A DNA stretch of 64,000 nt from Bacillus sp. T33-2 (GTDB lineage Bacteria; Bacillota; Bacilli; Bacillales; Cytobacillaceae): assembly GCF_002860205.1 (NCBI RefSeq), contig NZ_PGVB01000035.1, positions 1 to 64,000 on the forward strand, given 5' to 3'. The stretch's first letter is position 1; every line of letters starts with the position of its first letter. The notes under the pieces are model-generated. The model saw only the letters and a program-made list of their open reading frames with translations, was not told the origin of the DNA and ran no database searches. This document shows positions 34,372-43,882 of this stretch, piece after piece. A program made the position numbers and the translations under genes.

Positions 34372-34791
34372 AATTCCCGCCTCCGTGTCTATCACTATGT
34401 ATATCTACCTGAAAAGTATACTGCGGAAACTAGTAAAAATCATGTCTTGAAATTCAAGAAGAAATGTGAGTAGTATGGGGAATTCGTAACAGGTCTGTCA
34501 ATGCGATTGAGACGGCATCTTAAAATCTTCCATTCACTTATCAGGTACGTATATTTTCTACTCAAGTACTTCCGCGATCGACGGGTTGATACGCATGAGC
34601 CGATTTTGTTGAAGGAACTGCTATCCCACTAAAGTACATTCTTCCATCCTCTAATGTCATGATTCCTATTCCCCAAATAGGACAAAAGAAAAACGGATGC
34701 TTTGTATGGAACATTCAGAGTTTTAATAGTTTGAAACACGGAACTTTGTTAAAATAAGCTTAATTCAATCGTCGGGAAAGGAAGAAGGTTT
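34372..34791. other. gap, possible gene scrap
   Basis: No intact gene. On the leftward strand at about 34560-34670 an open stretch reads IMTLEDGRMYFSGIAVPSTK, which resembles protein but has no start or stop context, so it may be a relic. Confidence 0.35.
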
Positions 34792-35703
34792 GTGGTCAAG
34801 CAAGGTGTCATTTCGATAGGGGAAGCATTCATTGATTTTATTTCCACCGATAAATCCAATACAAGATATAACAAGTTTTTGGGAGGCGCTACTGTCAATG
34901 TTGCAGCAGGGTTAGGCAGGTTAGGGATCCCTTCTTATTTTCTCTGCAAATTGGGTACCGATGAATTAAGTGTGTTTGCGGAAACGGAGTTATTTAAGGA
35001 AAAGGTCAATCTGCAATACAGTACGCACTCCTCAAAAAAGAAGATTTGTGCTGTTTATGTACACTTAAACGAAGTAGGCGAACGTGTTTTCCATTCTTAT
35101 GAAAATCTTTCTCCTGATGCACTGCTGACAGAAACAGAATTGGAAAAAAATCTATTCCGCGCCGCCAACATCCTTTATTTAGGCTCAGGAACGCTCTTTC
35201 ACCAGACAGCTAAAGTGACAACACACAAGGCAATAAAGTATGCGAAGGAATTTGGCACAACAATCGCCTTTGATCCTAACATCCGACTAAAAAGGTGGGA
35301 GAGCGAGAAGACTTGCAGGGAGACGGTTTGTGAAGTGATGAGGCATGCGGACATTGTCAAAATGGCGGAAGATGAACTGCTTTTCCTGACGGAATCTCAA
35401 ACAATGGAAGACGGACTTAGTAAACTTTCACAATGGCAAATTCCTTATGTATTCATCACCATGGGCAGCAAAGGTGCGTTCTCCATGTTTAATGGCAATA
35501 CCATTCATGTGCCTGCAGTAAAAGTGAATGCAGTCGACACAACCGGAGCAGGAGATGCCTTTATGGCCGGGCTTCTGTATTGTTTCCATGAAACCGGTCT
35601 ACCTGAAGATACAACCTCCTTACGCAAATATACGCAATATGCCAATGAATTGGGGGCAGTTGCTACTACGCAATATGGTTCACTTACTGCTATGCGAGGA
35701 TAA
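34792..35703 (+). CDS. PfkB-family carbohydrate kinase (fructokinase-like)
   Basis: 303 residues. GTG 34792 follows GGAAAGGAAG. Ribokinase-like fold: SIGEAFIDF start, GGATVNVAAGLGRLG (PfkB signature 1) and DTTGAGDAFMAGLLY (signature 2, catalytic Asp255). Closest by layout to fructokinases or 2-keto-3-deoxygluconate kinases. It phosphorylates a sugar with ATP. No sugar transporter is adjacent, so the substrate is open. Confidence 0.88.
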   Translation: MVKQGVISIGEAFIDFISTDKSNTRYNKFLGGATVNVAAGLGRLGIPSYFLCKLGTDELSVFAETELFKEKVNLQYSTHSSKKKICAVYVHLNEVGERVFHSYENLSPDALLTETELEKNLFRAANILYLGSGTLFHQTAKVTTHKAIKYAKEFGTTIAFDPNIRLKRWESEKTCRETVCEVMRHADIVKMAEDELLFLTESQTMEDGLSKLSQWQIPYVFITMGSKGAFSMFNGNTIHVPAVKVNAVDTTGAGDAFMAGLLYCFHETGLPEDTTSLRKYTQYANELGAVATTQYGSLTAMRG

Positions 35704-36059
35704 TTTTGATAACAGTCTGAGACGCCTGATGCCAAACTGGAATCAATGAATATGTGTTCGTGTATGGTATCAATAGCTCATTTATATCTAGAATGGGTTA
35801 TCGGGACGGAAGGTTCCTAAAACCGAACCGTTGCAGTGCAAAAAAATAGAATCCCCTTGGCATAATGTTACGTGGCAGACGAATAAAGGTTTCCTGATGA
35901 GGCATTCCTTGCAGTTAACGAAAGGGATTATCTGGCCAACTTGAGGGCATGATGAAGTTTTCATCAATTTTTCACTGAGGCTAAATGCGGCGATGTTTGT
36001 GCCAATATTACACTGCAGAGTAGTGGTTGTTAGTAAATAAGTGATTAGAGGTGAGTTTT
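35704..36059. other. gap without supported gene
   Basis: A fragment DEAFLAVNERDYLANL can be read at about 35895-35945 between stops, possibly decayed coding sequence. Otherwise nothing supported. Confidence 0.35.
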
Positions 36060-36284
36060 ATGCTGTGGTTAAAAAATAATGTCTGGGTAAATATTGACAA
36101 GCCAACGAAAAAATTCACAATTCATCATAAATGTGCTTATACAGAAAAAATGGCCGAAACTCCGTTTAAAGGAATTAATGAGATGAAAAGAGACGGTGGC
36201 TGGTTTTCCGAAAAAAACGAGGACAGGGCTATCCAGTTACATAATAAATGTTATCCGAATTATACAATGATCAGGCATTGTTAA
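36060..36284 (+). CDS. hypothetical protein (74 aa)
   Basis: ATG 36060 follows AGAGGTGAG. A soluble, basic protein with three Cys and several His (MLWLKNNVWVNIDKPTKKFT, HHKCAYTE, LHNKCYPNYTMIRHC). The KMAETPFKGINEMKRDGGWF stretch gives no clear family. It precedes the HD hydrolase by 25 bases in the same direction and may be co-transcribed. Confidence 0.6.
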   Translation: MLWLKNNVWVNIDKPTKKFTIHHKCAYTEKMAETPFKGINEMKRDGGWFSEKNEDRAIQLHNKCYPNYTMIRHC

Positions 36285-36309
36285 TGATTAAAATGGAGGA
36301 TTGCATGAC

Positions 36310-36957
36310 ATGGAACTAATAGACAAAGCGTTACAAGTCGCCAGCAGGGCGCATCAAAACCAGTTCAGGAAACAAACCGATATTCCCTATGTCAGCCACC
36401 CGGCCGCAGTTGGAATGATCCTATTGAAGGCAGGATATAGTGAAGAAGTTGTTGCAGCAGGAATTTTGCATGATACGGTTGAAGACACGGATATCACCTT
36501 ACAGGACATTGAACAGGAATTCGGCTCAAAGATTGCGGAGATTGTCGAGGGGTGCTCGGAACCAGATAAGTCGTTGTCATGGGAGGAAAGGAAGGAACAC
36601 ACGATTGAATTTCTCAAAACTGCTTCAGCCGAAATCCGTGCGGTTGCCTGCGCCGATAAACTTCATAATTTACAGTCAGTTAGACGCGATTACGCCCTGG
36701 TCGGTGATTCTGTGTGGAACCGTTTCAAACGCGGCCGACTGCAGCAGGAATGGTATTATCGGAGCCTTGTGGACAGCCTGGGTTCCGAATCAAATTTTCC
36801 ACTGCTTGAAGAACTAAGACAAGAAGTAGACCGCTTATTTTCCTCTAACCATGATATTCCACACAACGAAGATGATTTTTCCCTCACCGAGGACGCCGGT
36901 TTGGACAAGGATGATATACTTGGAAGAACTCATCCAAATCTGAAAAATAAAAGGTAA
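36310..36957 (+). CDS. MESH1-like HD hydrolase (small alarmone hydrolase)
   Basis: 215 residues. ATG 36310 lies 9 bases after GGAGGA; the TTG at 36301 is too close. HD-domain ligands His30 (YVSHP), His54-Asp55 (ILHDTVEDTD) and Asp in CADKLHNLQS, plus DKSLSWEERKEHTIEFLK, are the pattern of the hydrolase half of RelA/SpoT proteins and of stand-alone MESH1. There is no synthetase domain. It probably removes the 3' pyrophosphate of (p)ppGpp or hydrolyses NADPH-like nucleotides. Confidence 0.8.
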   Translation: MELIDKALQVASRAHQNQFRKQTDIPYVSHPAAVGMILLKAGYSEEVVAAGILHDTVEDTDITLQDIEQEFGSKIAEIVEGCSEPDKSLSWEERKEHTIEFLKTASAEIRAVACADKLHNLQSVRRDYALVGDSVWNRFKRGRLQQEWYYRSLVDSLGSESNFPLLEELRQEVDRLFSSNHDIPHNEDDFSLTEDAGLDKDDILGRTHPNLKNKR

Positions 36958-37040
36958 CCCCAATTCCACAAATACGGTAGATGTAAATGTCTTTGCGATA
37001 AAGATTGTTGGAGAGTTTCTTGATTTGTAAAAACAGAAAA

Positions 37041-37074
37041 ACGAGGCCCTGCCTTCTGTGGCGGCTCTCGTTTT
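37041..37074. terminator. bidirectional hairpin
   Basis: ACGAG (37041-37045) with GCC pairs with GGC and CTCGT (37067-37071), T-rich on both outer sides. It ends the HD gene and, leftward, the toxin relic. Confidence 0.6.
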
Positions 37075-37084
37075 CTGCGGTTAC

Positions 37085-37165
37085 TTAGTCTTTTTTGTCT
37101 TGTTTAACCAGTTCGATGATCATCACTACGAGCATAAGCAACTGGATAACAGCCTCAGTGTTTAT
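37085..37165 (-). pseudogene. holin-like toxin relic without a normal start codon (26 aa)
   Basis: Leftward frame INTEAVIQLLMLVVMIIELV followed by KQDKKD and TAA at 37085-37087. A strong GGACAGGAGG lies 8 bases before an ATA codon (37163-37165) where ATG should be. Length, hydrophobic centre, lysine tail and the terminator 15 bases on fit the short holin-like type I toxins, so this copy was probably silenced by loss of its start codon. Confidence 0.5.
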
Positions 37166-37735
37166 CGTAGCAGCCTCCTGTCCTTCAGTGACCTCATTCC
37201 TCTGGTTTCTCCAAGAAAAATAAAGACTTACGCTCCCCAGTACATACATATTTTACTTTATGATTTTTATGACATTTATAAAGGTTAATAGTATCCCTAA
37301 TGTCGGCTAACAAATGTTTCAGGTTTTCTACAGGTAAGTCTGTTTTGTCTATTTTCGAAGTAAAGGCCGCCCACAAGGTAAACAAACATAACAAAATCAG
37401 TGATTGAATGCAGCTATTAGATACAGGAAATAGATCATAAAGCAGGCCGAACAACAATGTTCAGCCTGTTTTTTCAAATAAGAGCGATAACCCCTATATA
37501 AACAAAATACACTATCACATTTTTTATCAATATATTACAATGCTTATAATAAGTATTTTCTGAATAGTCTACCAATTATCATGTGATTGATAGAATTTAA
37601 TTAATAGAACGGATCACAACCTATAGAAATTCATCGGAAAAATATAATTCATTCACTTGGAAATCGAGAACCAACAGCAAAGCCCAAAATAACACAGTGA
37701 AAGCCGACAAATGAAAGTCAGGGAGGTAAAAAAGT
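37166..37735. other. gap upstream of sigma-54 activator
   Basis: Contains a hairpin terminator at 37441-37474 and no intact gene. A leftward 88-codon frame (37194-37457) has no ribosome site and odd composition. The 200 bases before 37736 are very AT-rich and should contain the activator promoter. Confidence 0.45.
37441..37474 (+). terminator. hairpin terminator in gap
   Basis: CAGGC and GAACA (37443-37453) pair with TGTTC and GCCTG (37458-37468), followed by T6. No gene ends just before it on this strand, so an upstream gene has been lost or it ends a non-coding RNA. Confidence 0.6.
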
Positions 37736-39568
37736 ATGATAGCATTATATAAATTTAGTAATCGATTAGAAGAAAAGTTCAAGGATGTTATTTGTCATCT
37801 TGGTGAAACACCTGCTTATTTTTATTCTAAAAATGCATTACTGGATCAGGTAATGATTCCAATGGTTATCATTACTCCTTCATCCTTTGTGAACGAACTA
37901 GCATCACTTTCCGTTCCGGTAGTGCCTCTTTCTATCTCCATATCTGACATTAGGTCCGAACTACACAAAAACATACCCCAACCAAATAAAATCTTTTTTA
38001 TCACAGCTGAACATGACATACCAGTTTTGACATTTGAGAACAGTATGGATCCATGTGAAGGCCTGGAAATTGTCAGCAAAAAGTGTCTTCCTGTTCATGC
38101 TTTGAACAAAGACGATGTGTTGCTGGCTCCAATCTGGGACAAGCATTCAGTGGCAACCCCTCAGATTGCAAGGTTTATCCATTATATAGAACCGACTCAT
38201 TCATCCATTGTGAACGCTGTGCGACAGGCTTGCTCTCTTATTCCTTTTACCCGGGATATGGTGAGAGAAAAATACCAGGTCGAAGCGATTGTAAAATCGT
38301 CACATGAGGGTGTGATTGCAGTCGACAGACAAGGATATATTACGATTGCCAATGAAAACGCAAAGTCAATTCTTGGTCTTCCTGAAATAGAAGTAGGCAG
38401 CAAAATAACTAATTATATTCCTCAGTCAGATATGCTGCGGGTGTTGGAAACTGGTAAAGCTGAGCTTGGTGATATTGCCAAAATACAGAACAGGCAGATA
38501 GTTATCAATCGGTATCCGGTTTTGATCAATCATAAGGTAGTAGGAGCCGTATCAAATTTTAAGGAATTAACCCACATTCAAAAGATGGAAATGAAGCTAA
38601 GGAAAAAACTATATAACAAAGGCCTTGGGGCTAAATACAGGCTTCAGGATATTGTGGGGAATTCGAAGGAGATTGTTGAATCATTACAGCAGGCACTTCT
38701 TTATGCACAAACAGATGCTTCCGTTCTGATCACTGGAGAATCAGGAACAGGAAAGGAACTATTTGCACAGGGAATTCATCTTGAAAGCAGCCGGGCAAGC
38801 GGGCCGTTTGTGGCAGTGAATTGTGCAGCATTTCCAGAAAGCCTTCTCGAAAGTGAATTGTTTGGATACGAAGAGGGGAGTTTTACTGGGGCGAATAAGG
38901 GTGGAAAACAGGGTTTATTCGAGCTGGCTCATGGAGGAACTCTTTTTCTTGATGAAATTGGGGAAATGCCGCTAAGAATCCAGGCCCTTCTCCTGAGGGT
39001 GCTGCAAGAAAAATGTATCAGGCGTATTGGCGGGGAAAGAATTATCCCAGTAGATGTGCGGATAATTGCCGCAACGAATAAGCATTTGGAGAATGCAATT
39101 AGCACGAACGAGTTTAGAGCGGATTTATATTACAGGATCAATGTACTCACGCTTGAATTGCCTTCTCTTAGAAGAAGGCTTGAGGATATACCTGCTCTCG
39201 TACGGAATATGATTAATCAATTTAATCATGAGCAGCAAAGAAATATTGAATATATAGAAGAAGACCTTCTAGACTTACTTAAAGAATATCAGTGGCCAGG
39301 AAACATACGAGAACTTAGAAATGTCATAGAAAGAATGGTTCTGCTGGCTAAAGGAAAATCTCTTTGTATGAAAGATGCTACGTTCTTTAGCCAAAAGCTC
39401 ACGAGTGCGTATCAATCGAATGCAGCAAGAGCAACAAATATAAAACAAAATGAGAAAGCATTAATTATGGATACTTTAAAGAAAACTCCGAACAAAACTT
39501 TGGCTGCCAGGGAGCTCGGGATTGACCGTTCAACGTTATGGAGGAAACTGAAGGAGTATAATCTATAG
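37736..39568 (+). CDS. sigma-54-dependent activator with PAS domain
   Basis: 610 residues, four parts. Residues 1-180 form a sensor with [12 protein letters not shown], suggestive of the PrpR N-terminal ligand domain. 190-290 is a PAS domain ([20 protein letters not shown]). 310-550 is the AAA+ domain with [14 protein letters not shown] (Walker A), EGSFTGA (the GAFTGA loop that contacts sigma-54, Ser variant) and [10 protein letters not shown] (Walker B). The end is a Fis-type helix-turn-helix ([20 protein letters not shown]). It precedes a -24/-12 promoter and two identical dyads, so it controls the following operon, probably sensing its substrate. Confidence 0.92.
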   Translation: MIALYKFSNRLEEKFKDVICHLGETPAYFYSKNALLDQVMIPMVIITPSSFVNELASLSVPVVPLSISISDIRSELHKNIPQPNKIFFITAEHDIPVLTFENSMDPCEGLEIVSKKCLPVHALNKDDVLLAPIWDKHSVATPQIARFIHYIEPTHSSIVNAVRQACSLIPFTRDMVREKYQVEAIVKSSHEGVIAVDRQGYITIANENAKSILGLPEIEVGSKITNYIPQSDMLRVLETGKAELGDIAKIQNRQIVINRYPVLINHKVVGAVSNFKELTHIQKMEMKLRKKLYNKGLGAKYRLQDIVGNSKEIVESLQQALLYAQTDASVLITGESGTGKELFAQGIHLESSRASGPFVAVNCAAFPESLLESELFGYEEGSFTGANKGGKQGLFELAHGGTLFLDEIGEMPLRIQALLLRVLQEKCIRRIGGERIIPVDVRIIAATNKHLENAISTNEFRADLYYRINVLTLELPSLRRRLEDIPALVRNMINQFNHEQQRNIEYIEEDLLDLLKEYQWPGNIRELRNVIERMVLLAKGKSLCMKDATFFSQKLTSAYQSNAARATNIKQNEKALIMDTLKKTPNKTLAARELGIDRSTLWRKLKEYNL

Positions 39569-39569
39569 G

Positions 39570-39602
39570 GTTGAAAAAAACAACACTGTTGAAAAAAACA
39601 AC
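39570..39602. promoter_or_regulatory. paired upstream activating sites
   Basis: GTTGAAAAAAACAAC occurs twice, at 39570-39584 and 39588-39602, offset by 18 bases. Each is a dyad GTTG-N7-CAAC. They lie 66-98 bases before the -24 element, the classic place for enhancer sites of sigma-54 activators. Confidence 0.7.
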
Positions 39603-39666
39603 ATCATTTTTATTAAAACGAAAGTTAGCGCCTGAATAAATCTGAATATTTTAAATATTATTCGGT

Positions 39667-39682
39667 TGGCATGGAAATTGCA
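39667..39682 (+). promoter_or_regulatory. sigma-54 (-24/-12) promoter
   Basis: TGGCATGGAAATTGCA at 39667-39682 has GG (39668-39669) and GC (39680-39681) separated by exactly ten bases, matching TGGCAC-N5-TTGCA with one change. It lies 40 bases before the first operon gene. Confidence 0.85.
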
Positions 39683-39721
39683 TCTTTAAATATGAATAAA
39701 GAGTAAAAAGAGGTGAAACTA

Positions 39722-40807
39722 TTGCAGCATTTTTCAGTCGCCTGTATTCCTGGAGATGGAATCGGACCAGAGGTTATGGCTGAGGGCCTAAAAGTGTTAA
39801 AGGCTATTGAAGAGATACATCAGGGCATTCGCTTTATTTGTGATGAATTTGATTGGAATTGTCATTATTACTTAAAGCATGGAAGAATGATGCCTGCTGG
39901 GGGACTGCAGATCATTCAAGACTACGACGTGATTCTGTTGGGTGCAGTTGGGGACCCATCTGTACCTGACCACATCTCAGTTTGGGATCTCATTTTGCCG
40001 ATTAGAAGAACCTTTGAGCAGTATATCAATCTAAGGCCAATCAAGCTCTTGCGGGGAATAGAGAGCCATCTCCGATTTAAAAGCCATGATGATCTGGATT
40101 TCATTGTGGTCAGGGAGAATACCGAGGGGGAATATGCCAATATGGGAGGACGGATCCACCAGGGTACCCCATTTGAATTAGCTGTCCAAAACAGTGTCTT
40201 TACAAGGTATGGAATTGAACGGGTTATTAATTATGCATTTTCTCTGGCAGAAAAAAGAAACAAGAGAAGAGTGACAGCTGCAACGAAATCCAATGGCATT
40301 AACCACACCATGCCATTTTGGGACGAAATTGTGAAGGAAGCGATGGCAAGGCACCCTGAAATTAAAACGGATATTTACCATATTGACGCTCTTGCCGCTT
40401 ATTTTATTACGAAACCTGAGGAATTCGATGTTGTAGTTGGGACCAACCTGTTTGGAGACATCTTGACGGATCTTGGTGCAGCAATTGTGGGAGGCCTTGG
40501 ACTGGCGCCTTCAGGTAACATCAATCCGGATAAGACCTACCCATCCATGTTTGAGCCTATACATGGTTCTGCTCCCGACATAGCAGGCAAAGGAATTGCA
40601 AATCCAATCGCAATGATCTGGAGCATCAGTTTAATGATGGAGCATTTAAATCAGCCGAAGACCGCAAGTCTGATCCTAAAGGCCATTGAAGAAGTTTTGG
40701 TGGAAGGAATTGTACTTACACCTGATTTAGGAGGACAGGCATCTACCTCTGAATTGGGTGATGCTGTAGTGCAGCAGTTAAGAAAGATGAGTCTCAAGTC
40801 AATTTAA
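39722..40807 (+). CDS. beta-decarboxylating dehydrogenase, candidate 3,3-dimethylmalate dehydrogenase
   Basis: 361 residues from TTG 39722 (GTG 39713 overlaps the AAGAGG site). Isopropylmalate/isocitrate/tartrate dehydrogenase fold closest to D-malate/tartrate dehydrogenases: [63 protein letters not shown]. These enzymes oxidise the 2-hydroxyl and lose the C3 carboxyl. 3,3-Dimethylmalate is D-malate with two methyl groups, and oxidative decarboxylation yields 2-oxoisovalerate, the last step of pantoate breakdown. The function is inferred from operon content; tartrate or D-malate use is the alternative. First gene after the sigma-54 promoter. Confidence 0.75.
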   Translation: MQHFSVACIPGDGIGPEVMAEGLKVLKAIEEIHQGIRFICDEFDWNCHYYLKHGRMMPAGGLQIIQDYDVILLGAVGDPSVPDHISVWDLILPIRRTFEQYINLRPIKLLRGIESHLRFKSHDDLDFIVVRENTEGEYANMGGRIHQGTPFELAVQNSVFTRYGIERVINYAFSLAEKRNKRRVTAATKSNGINHTMPFWDEIVKEAMARHPEIKTDIYHIDALAAYFITKPEEFDVVVGTNLFGDILTDLGAAIVGGLGLAPSGNINPDKTYPSMFEPIHGSAPDIAGKGIANPIAMIWSISLMMEHLNQPKTASLILKAIEEVLVEGIVLTPDLGGQASTSELGDAVVQQLRKMSLKSI

Positions 40808-40821
40808 AAGGAGAGGATCCA

Positions 40822-42252
40822 ATGAAAACGAAAGAAAAACATTTCGGACTATACATTGGCGGAGAACATATAGAAACGAATGAAAGCATACCCGTTTATG
40901 ACAAGTTTACGGGCGACGAACTGGCTTCGATTTCAAAAGCGGAAAAACAACATGTTATGGATGCCGTCTCAGCTGCCGAAGCTGCTTTTCAAAATGATAC
41001 TTTAACCCCGTTCAAGCGTTACGACGTCCTTCTGAAAACCTCCGAGCTGGCAAAGGAGCGCCGGGAAGAATTAGAATCGCTCCTTATTAAAGAAGTTGGA
41101 AAAACAAAAAAAGATGCACAGGGTGAATTAGACCGGACGATCAACACACTTCGTTTGTCTGCAGAAGAGGCTAAAAGAATTTCAGGAGAAATGGTGCCAT
41201 TGCAAGCGACTGAAGGGTCAGAAAATCGACTTGGTTTCACAATACGGGTGCCTAAGGGTGTGATCGGGGCGATTACTCCATTTAATTATCCATTATTGCT
41301 CGGTGTACATAAAATTGCTCCAGCAATCGCGTCTGGCAATACGGTTGTGGTGAAACCGGCAACAATGACACCTCTTACCACGTTCCGAATTGTGGAGTTG
41401 TTAGAGGAGGCAGGGTTGCCGAAAGGGCATGTCAATATTATTACAGGCGCAGGGAGTGAGGTCGGCGAGTGGCTGTTGGATGACCAGCGGATTGCGATGT
41501 ATACATTTACTGGTTCAGGTGAAGTAGGTTTGCATATCAAAGAAAGAAGTGGAATGAGGCCGGTGGCCCTGGAGCTTGGCAACAATTCACCTAATATTAT
41601 TCATTTCGACGCTGATTTAGACCTGGCTGCCAGGGCTGCGGCAAGCAGGAGTTTTCACAACGCGGGACAGGCATGCATAGCGGTTCAACGGCTTTATGTA
41701 CACAAGTCGGTTTTCGACGAATTTAGCGATAAATATCTATCATATGTTGGTCAGTTAAAGGTAGGCAATCCTGAGGATCCCGACACAGATGTTGGACCGA
41801 TGATTAGTGAAAAAGAAGCAAGCAGGGTTGAAGAGTGGGTGAATGAAGCCATAGCCCAGGGTGCGAAGGCACTCCTGCCTGTTAAGAGGGAAGGGGCTCT
41901 CTTTTATCCAAATGTTCTAGTTGATGCCACTCAGGAAATGAAGGTGGTCTGCAAGGAATTGTTTGCCCCTGTTGTTACAATGACCCCTTATGGAACCATT
42001 GATGATGCGATCAAATGGGCTAATGATTCTGAATATGGCCTTCAGGCGGGAATCTTTACTAAGGATTTGAATGTCGCTATGAAGGCTGCAAGGAAACTTG
42101 AATATGGGGGTGTCATCATCAATGATGTCTCAACATACCGCAATGACGTGATGCCATATGGCGGAGTAAAAAACAGCGGCATTGGAAAAGAGGGACCATT
42201 CTATACCATTCAGGAGATGACAGAAGAGCGTATGGTGGTGATGAATCTATGA
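40822..42252 (+). CDS. NAD(P) aldehyde dehydrogenase, candidate aldopantoate dehydrogenase
   Basis: 476 residues. ATG 40822 follows AAAAGGAGAGG. ALDH superfamily: ITPFNYPLLLGVHKIAPAIA, TFTGSGEVG, catalytic Glu251 (ALELGNNSPN) and nucleophile Cys285 (NAGQACIAVQR). In the proposed pathway it oxidises the aldehyde of aldopantoate to 3,3-dimethylmalate. Resembles lactaldehyde/glycolaldehyde-type ALDHs, so other hydroxy-aldehydes are possible. Overlaps the SDR gene by four bases. Confidence 0.8.
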   Translation: MKTKEKHFGLYIGGEHIETNESIPVYDKFTGDELASISKAEKQHVMDAVSAAEAAFQNDTLTPFKRYDVLLKTSELAKERREELESLLIKEVGKTKKDAQGELDRTINTLRLSAEEAKRISGEMVPLQATEGSENRLGFTIRVPKGVIGAITPFNYPLLLGVHKIAPAIASGNTVVVKPATMTPLTTFRIVELLEEAGLPKGHVNIITGAGSEVGEWLLDDQRIAMYTFTGSGEVGLHIKERSGMRPVALELGNNSPNIIHFDADLDLAARAAASRSFHNAGQACIAVQRLYVHKSVFDEFSDKYLSYVGQLKVGNPEDPDTDVGPMISEKEASRVEEWVNEAIAQGAKALLPVKREGALFYPNVLVDATQEMKVVCKELFAPVVTMTPYGTIDDAIKWANDSEYGLQAGIFTKDLNVAMKAARKLEYGGVIINDVSTYRNDVMPYGGVKNSGIGKEGPFYTIQEMTEERMVVMNL

Positions 42253-43019
42253 GCCAAGGATTATTAGCTGGTAAAACGGCGATTGTTACAGGTGCAGGGT
42301 CTGGAATGGGCGCTGCGACAGCAAGGCTTTTTGCAGATCAAGGGGCGAATGTTGTTCTGGCAGACATAAATGAAGAGGCTGCAGCTCAAATAGTAGGAGT
42401 AATAAATGATGGCAGGGCCATGGTTGTTAAAACGGACGTAACGGATGAAGCTAGTGTATCGAATTTAATCAGTAATGCAGCAGAAGCATTTGTGGGGATA
42501 GATATTCTTGTGAACTGTGCGGGTGTTCCACAATCATTTATCCCGATCGAAGAGATGGCCCTGGAGCAATGGGACAGAATTATCGGTGTCAACACTAAGT
42601 CCATTTTCCTGACGGTAAAGCATGTGATTCCATTTATGAAAAAACATAACCGGGGATCCATTATTAATATCGCCTCCATAGCAGGAGTGAGAGCCCGGCC
42701 AGGATTAAATGCTTATTGTGCATCAAAAGGAGCCGCCATCATGCTGACGAAAGCTCTTGCGTTGGAACTCGCTCCTAATAATATCCGGGTGAACGCCATA
42801 AATCCAGGTCCTGCGGAAACGCCAATGCTGGACAAATTCCTTCCCGGAAATACAGAAAGGGCGGAAGATGAGAAAAAAAGAATCTTTGTGGATAGTGTCC
42901 CGCTTGGAAAGCTCATTCAGCCGGAGGATATTGCGAATGGTGTCCTCTACCTGGCTTCGGACCAGGCGAAGATGATCACCGGCGAGATTTTAAATATTGA
43001 TGGGGGAAGGGGAATCTGA
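42249..43019 (+). CDS. short-chain dehydrogenase, candidate D-pantoate 4-dehydrogenase
   Basis: 256-residue classical SDR: TGAGSGMGAATA cofactor loop, LADINEE (Asp after beta-2, so NAD rather than NADP), NCAG, catalytic Ser143-Tyr156-Lys160 (NIASIAG, YCASK). Proposed to oxidise the primary alcohol of pantoate to aldopantoate. The alcohol/aldehyde/decarboxylating dehydrogenase trio is encoded by three adjacent, overlapping genes, which fits three consecutive steps. It overlaps the next gene by one base. Confidence 0.8.
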   Translation: MSQGLLAGKTAIVTGAGSGMGAATARLFADQGANVVLADINEEAAAQIVGVINDGRAMVVKTDVTDEASVSNLISNAAEAFVGIDILVNCAGVPQSFIPIEEMALEQWDRIIGVNTKSIFLTVKHVIPFMKKHNRGSIINIASIAGVRARPGLNAYCASKGAAIMLTKALALELAPNNIRVNAINPGPAETPMLDKFLPGNTERAEDEKKRIFVDSVPLGKLIQPEDIANGVLYLASDQAKMITGEILNIDGGRGI

Positions 43020-43882
43020 TGGGAGAACCTTTAATTCGTGCAGAAAATGTTTCCTTTACTTATAAGATCAACAAAGATGTGTCCATCCCGGTGCTTCAAG
43101 ATATTTCATTCGACATTTTCCCAGGGGAATATGTCGCAATCATCGGGCATAATGGCTCGGGAAAATCAACCTTATCAAAGCACTTAAACGGACTTTTAAA
43201 ACCCGATCAGGGTGATGTGCTTGTTGCTGGAATGAACACAAAAGAAACAAAACAGCAGCGTAGCATCAGGCGAAAGGTTGGAATGGTGTTTCAACACCCG
43301 GATAACCAGATTGTAGCAACCATTGTTGAGGATGATATAGCCTTCGGGCTTGAAAATTTGAACATTCCCAGGCAGGAAATGAAGGAGAGAGTCAATTTTG
43401 CGCTGGATGCAGTGGGTATGACAGAGTTCCGAAACAGGCCGCCGCATCATCTGTCTGGAGGACAAAAGCAGAGAATTGCAATAGCCGGCATTATTGCCAT
43501 GATGCCGGAGTGCCTGGTGCTTGATGAGGCAACCAGTATGCTCGACACTTTTGGACGAAGGGATATCCTGCAAGTTGTCCGCAAGCTTAACCAGAATAAG
43601 ATGGCCATTGTAACGGTAACCCATCATATGTCCGAGGTGGCGGAAGCGGACCGTGTAATTGTAATTGAGCATGGGAAAATCGTAATGGAAGGAAGCCCAA
43701 GAGACATTTTTCAGCAGGAAGAGGTTCTTCAGGCGCTTAATCTGGATGTACCTGCCGCAAGCAGGATGGCTAAAATCATTCATAACCAATATGGAGATTT
43801 CCGTCCTGACATCATTTATAAACAAGAAATCATCGAAGAAGTAAGACGGTTATCCTCCAGAAGCGGGGTGTACGCCGGATGA
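43019..43882 (+). CDS. ecfA1: ECF transporter ATPase A1
   Basis: 287 residues. ABC ATPase of the energy-coupling factor type: GHNGSGKSTLSKHLNGLL (Walker A), the Q-loop GMVFQHPDNQIVATIVEDD, signature LSGGQKQRIAIAG, and LVLDEATSMLD (Walker B). EcfA proteins pair as heterodimers. Its position inside a catabolic operon with its own A', T and S genes marks a dedicated group I ECF importer. Confidence 0.92.
   Translation: MGEPLIRAENVSFTYKINKDVSIPVLQDISFDIFPGEYVAIIGHNGSGKSTLSKHLNGLLKPDQGDVLVAGMNTKETKQQRSIRRKVGMVFQHPDNQIVATIVEDDIAFGLENLNIPRQEMKERVNFALDAVGMTEFRNRPPHHLSGGQKQRIAIAGIIAMMPECLVLDEATSMLDTFGRRDILQVVRKLNQNKMAIVTVTHHMSEVAEADRVIVIEHGKIVMEGSPRDIFQQEEVLQALNLDVPAASRMAKIIHNQYGDFRPDIIYKQEIIEEVRRLSSRSGVYAG

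Noticed and set aside
39722-43019. Dehydrogenase trio as a tartrate or D-malate utilisation operon
   Set aside because: Possible for the first enzyme alone, but it leaves the ECF importer, both amidohydrolases, MmsA and the aminotransferase unexplained; the pantothenate route uses all genes.
43196-43825. 209-codon leftward frame opposite ecfA1
   Set aside because: Antisense shadow without a ribosome site; the ABC ATPase motifs on the plus strand are complete.
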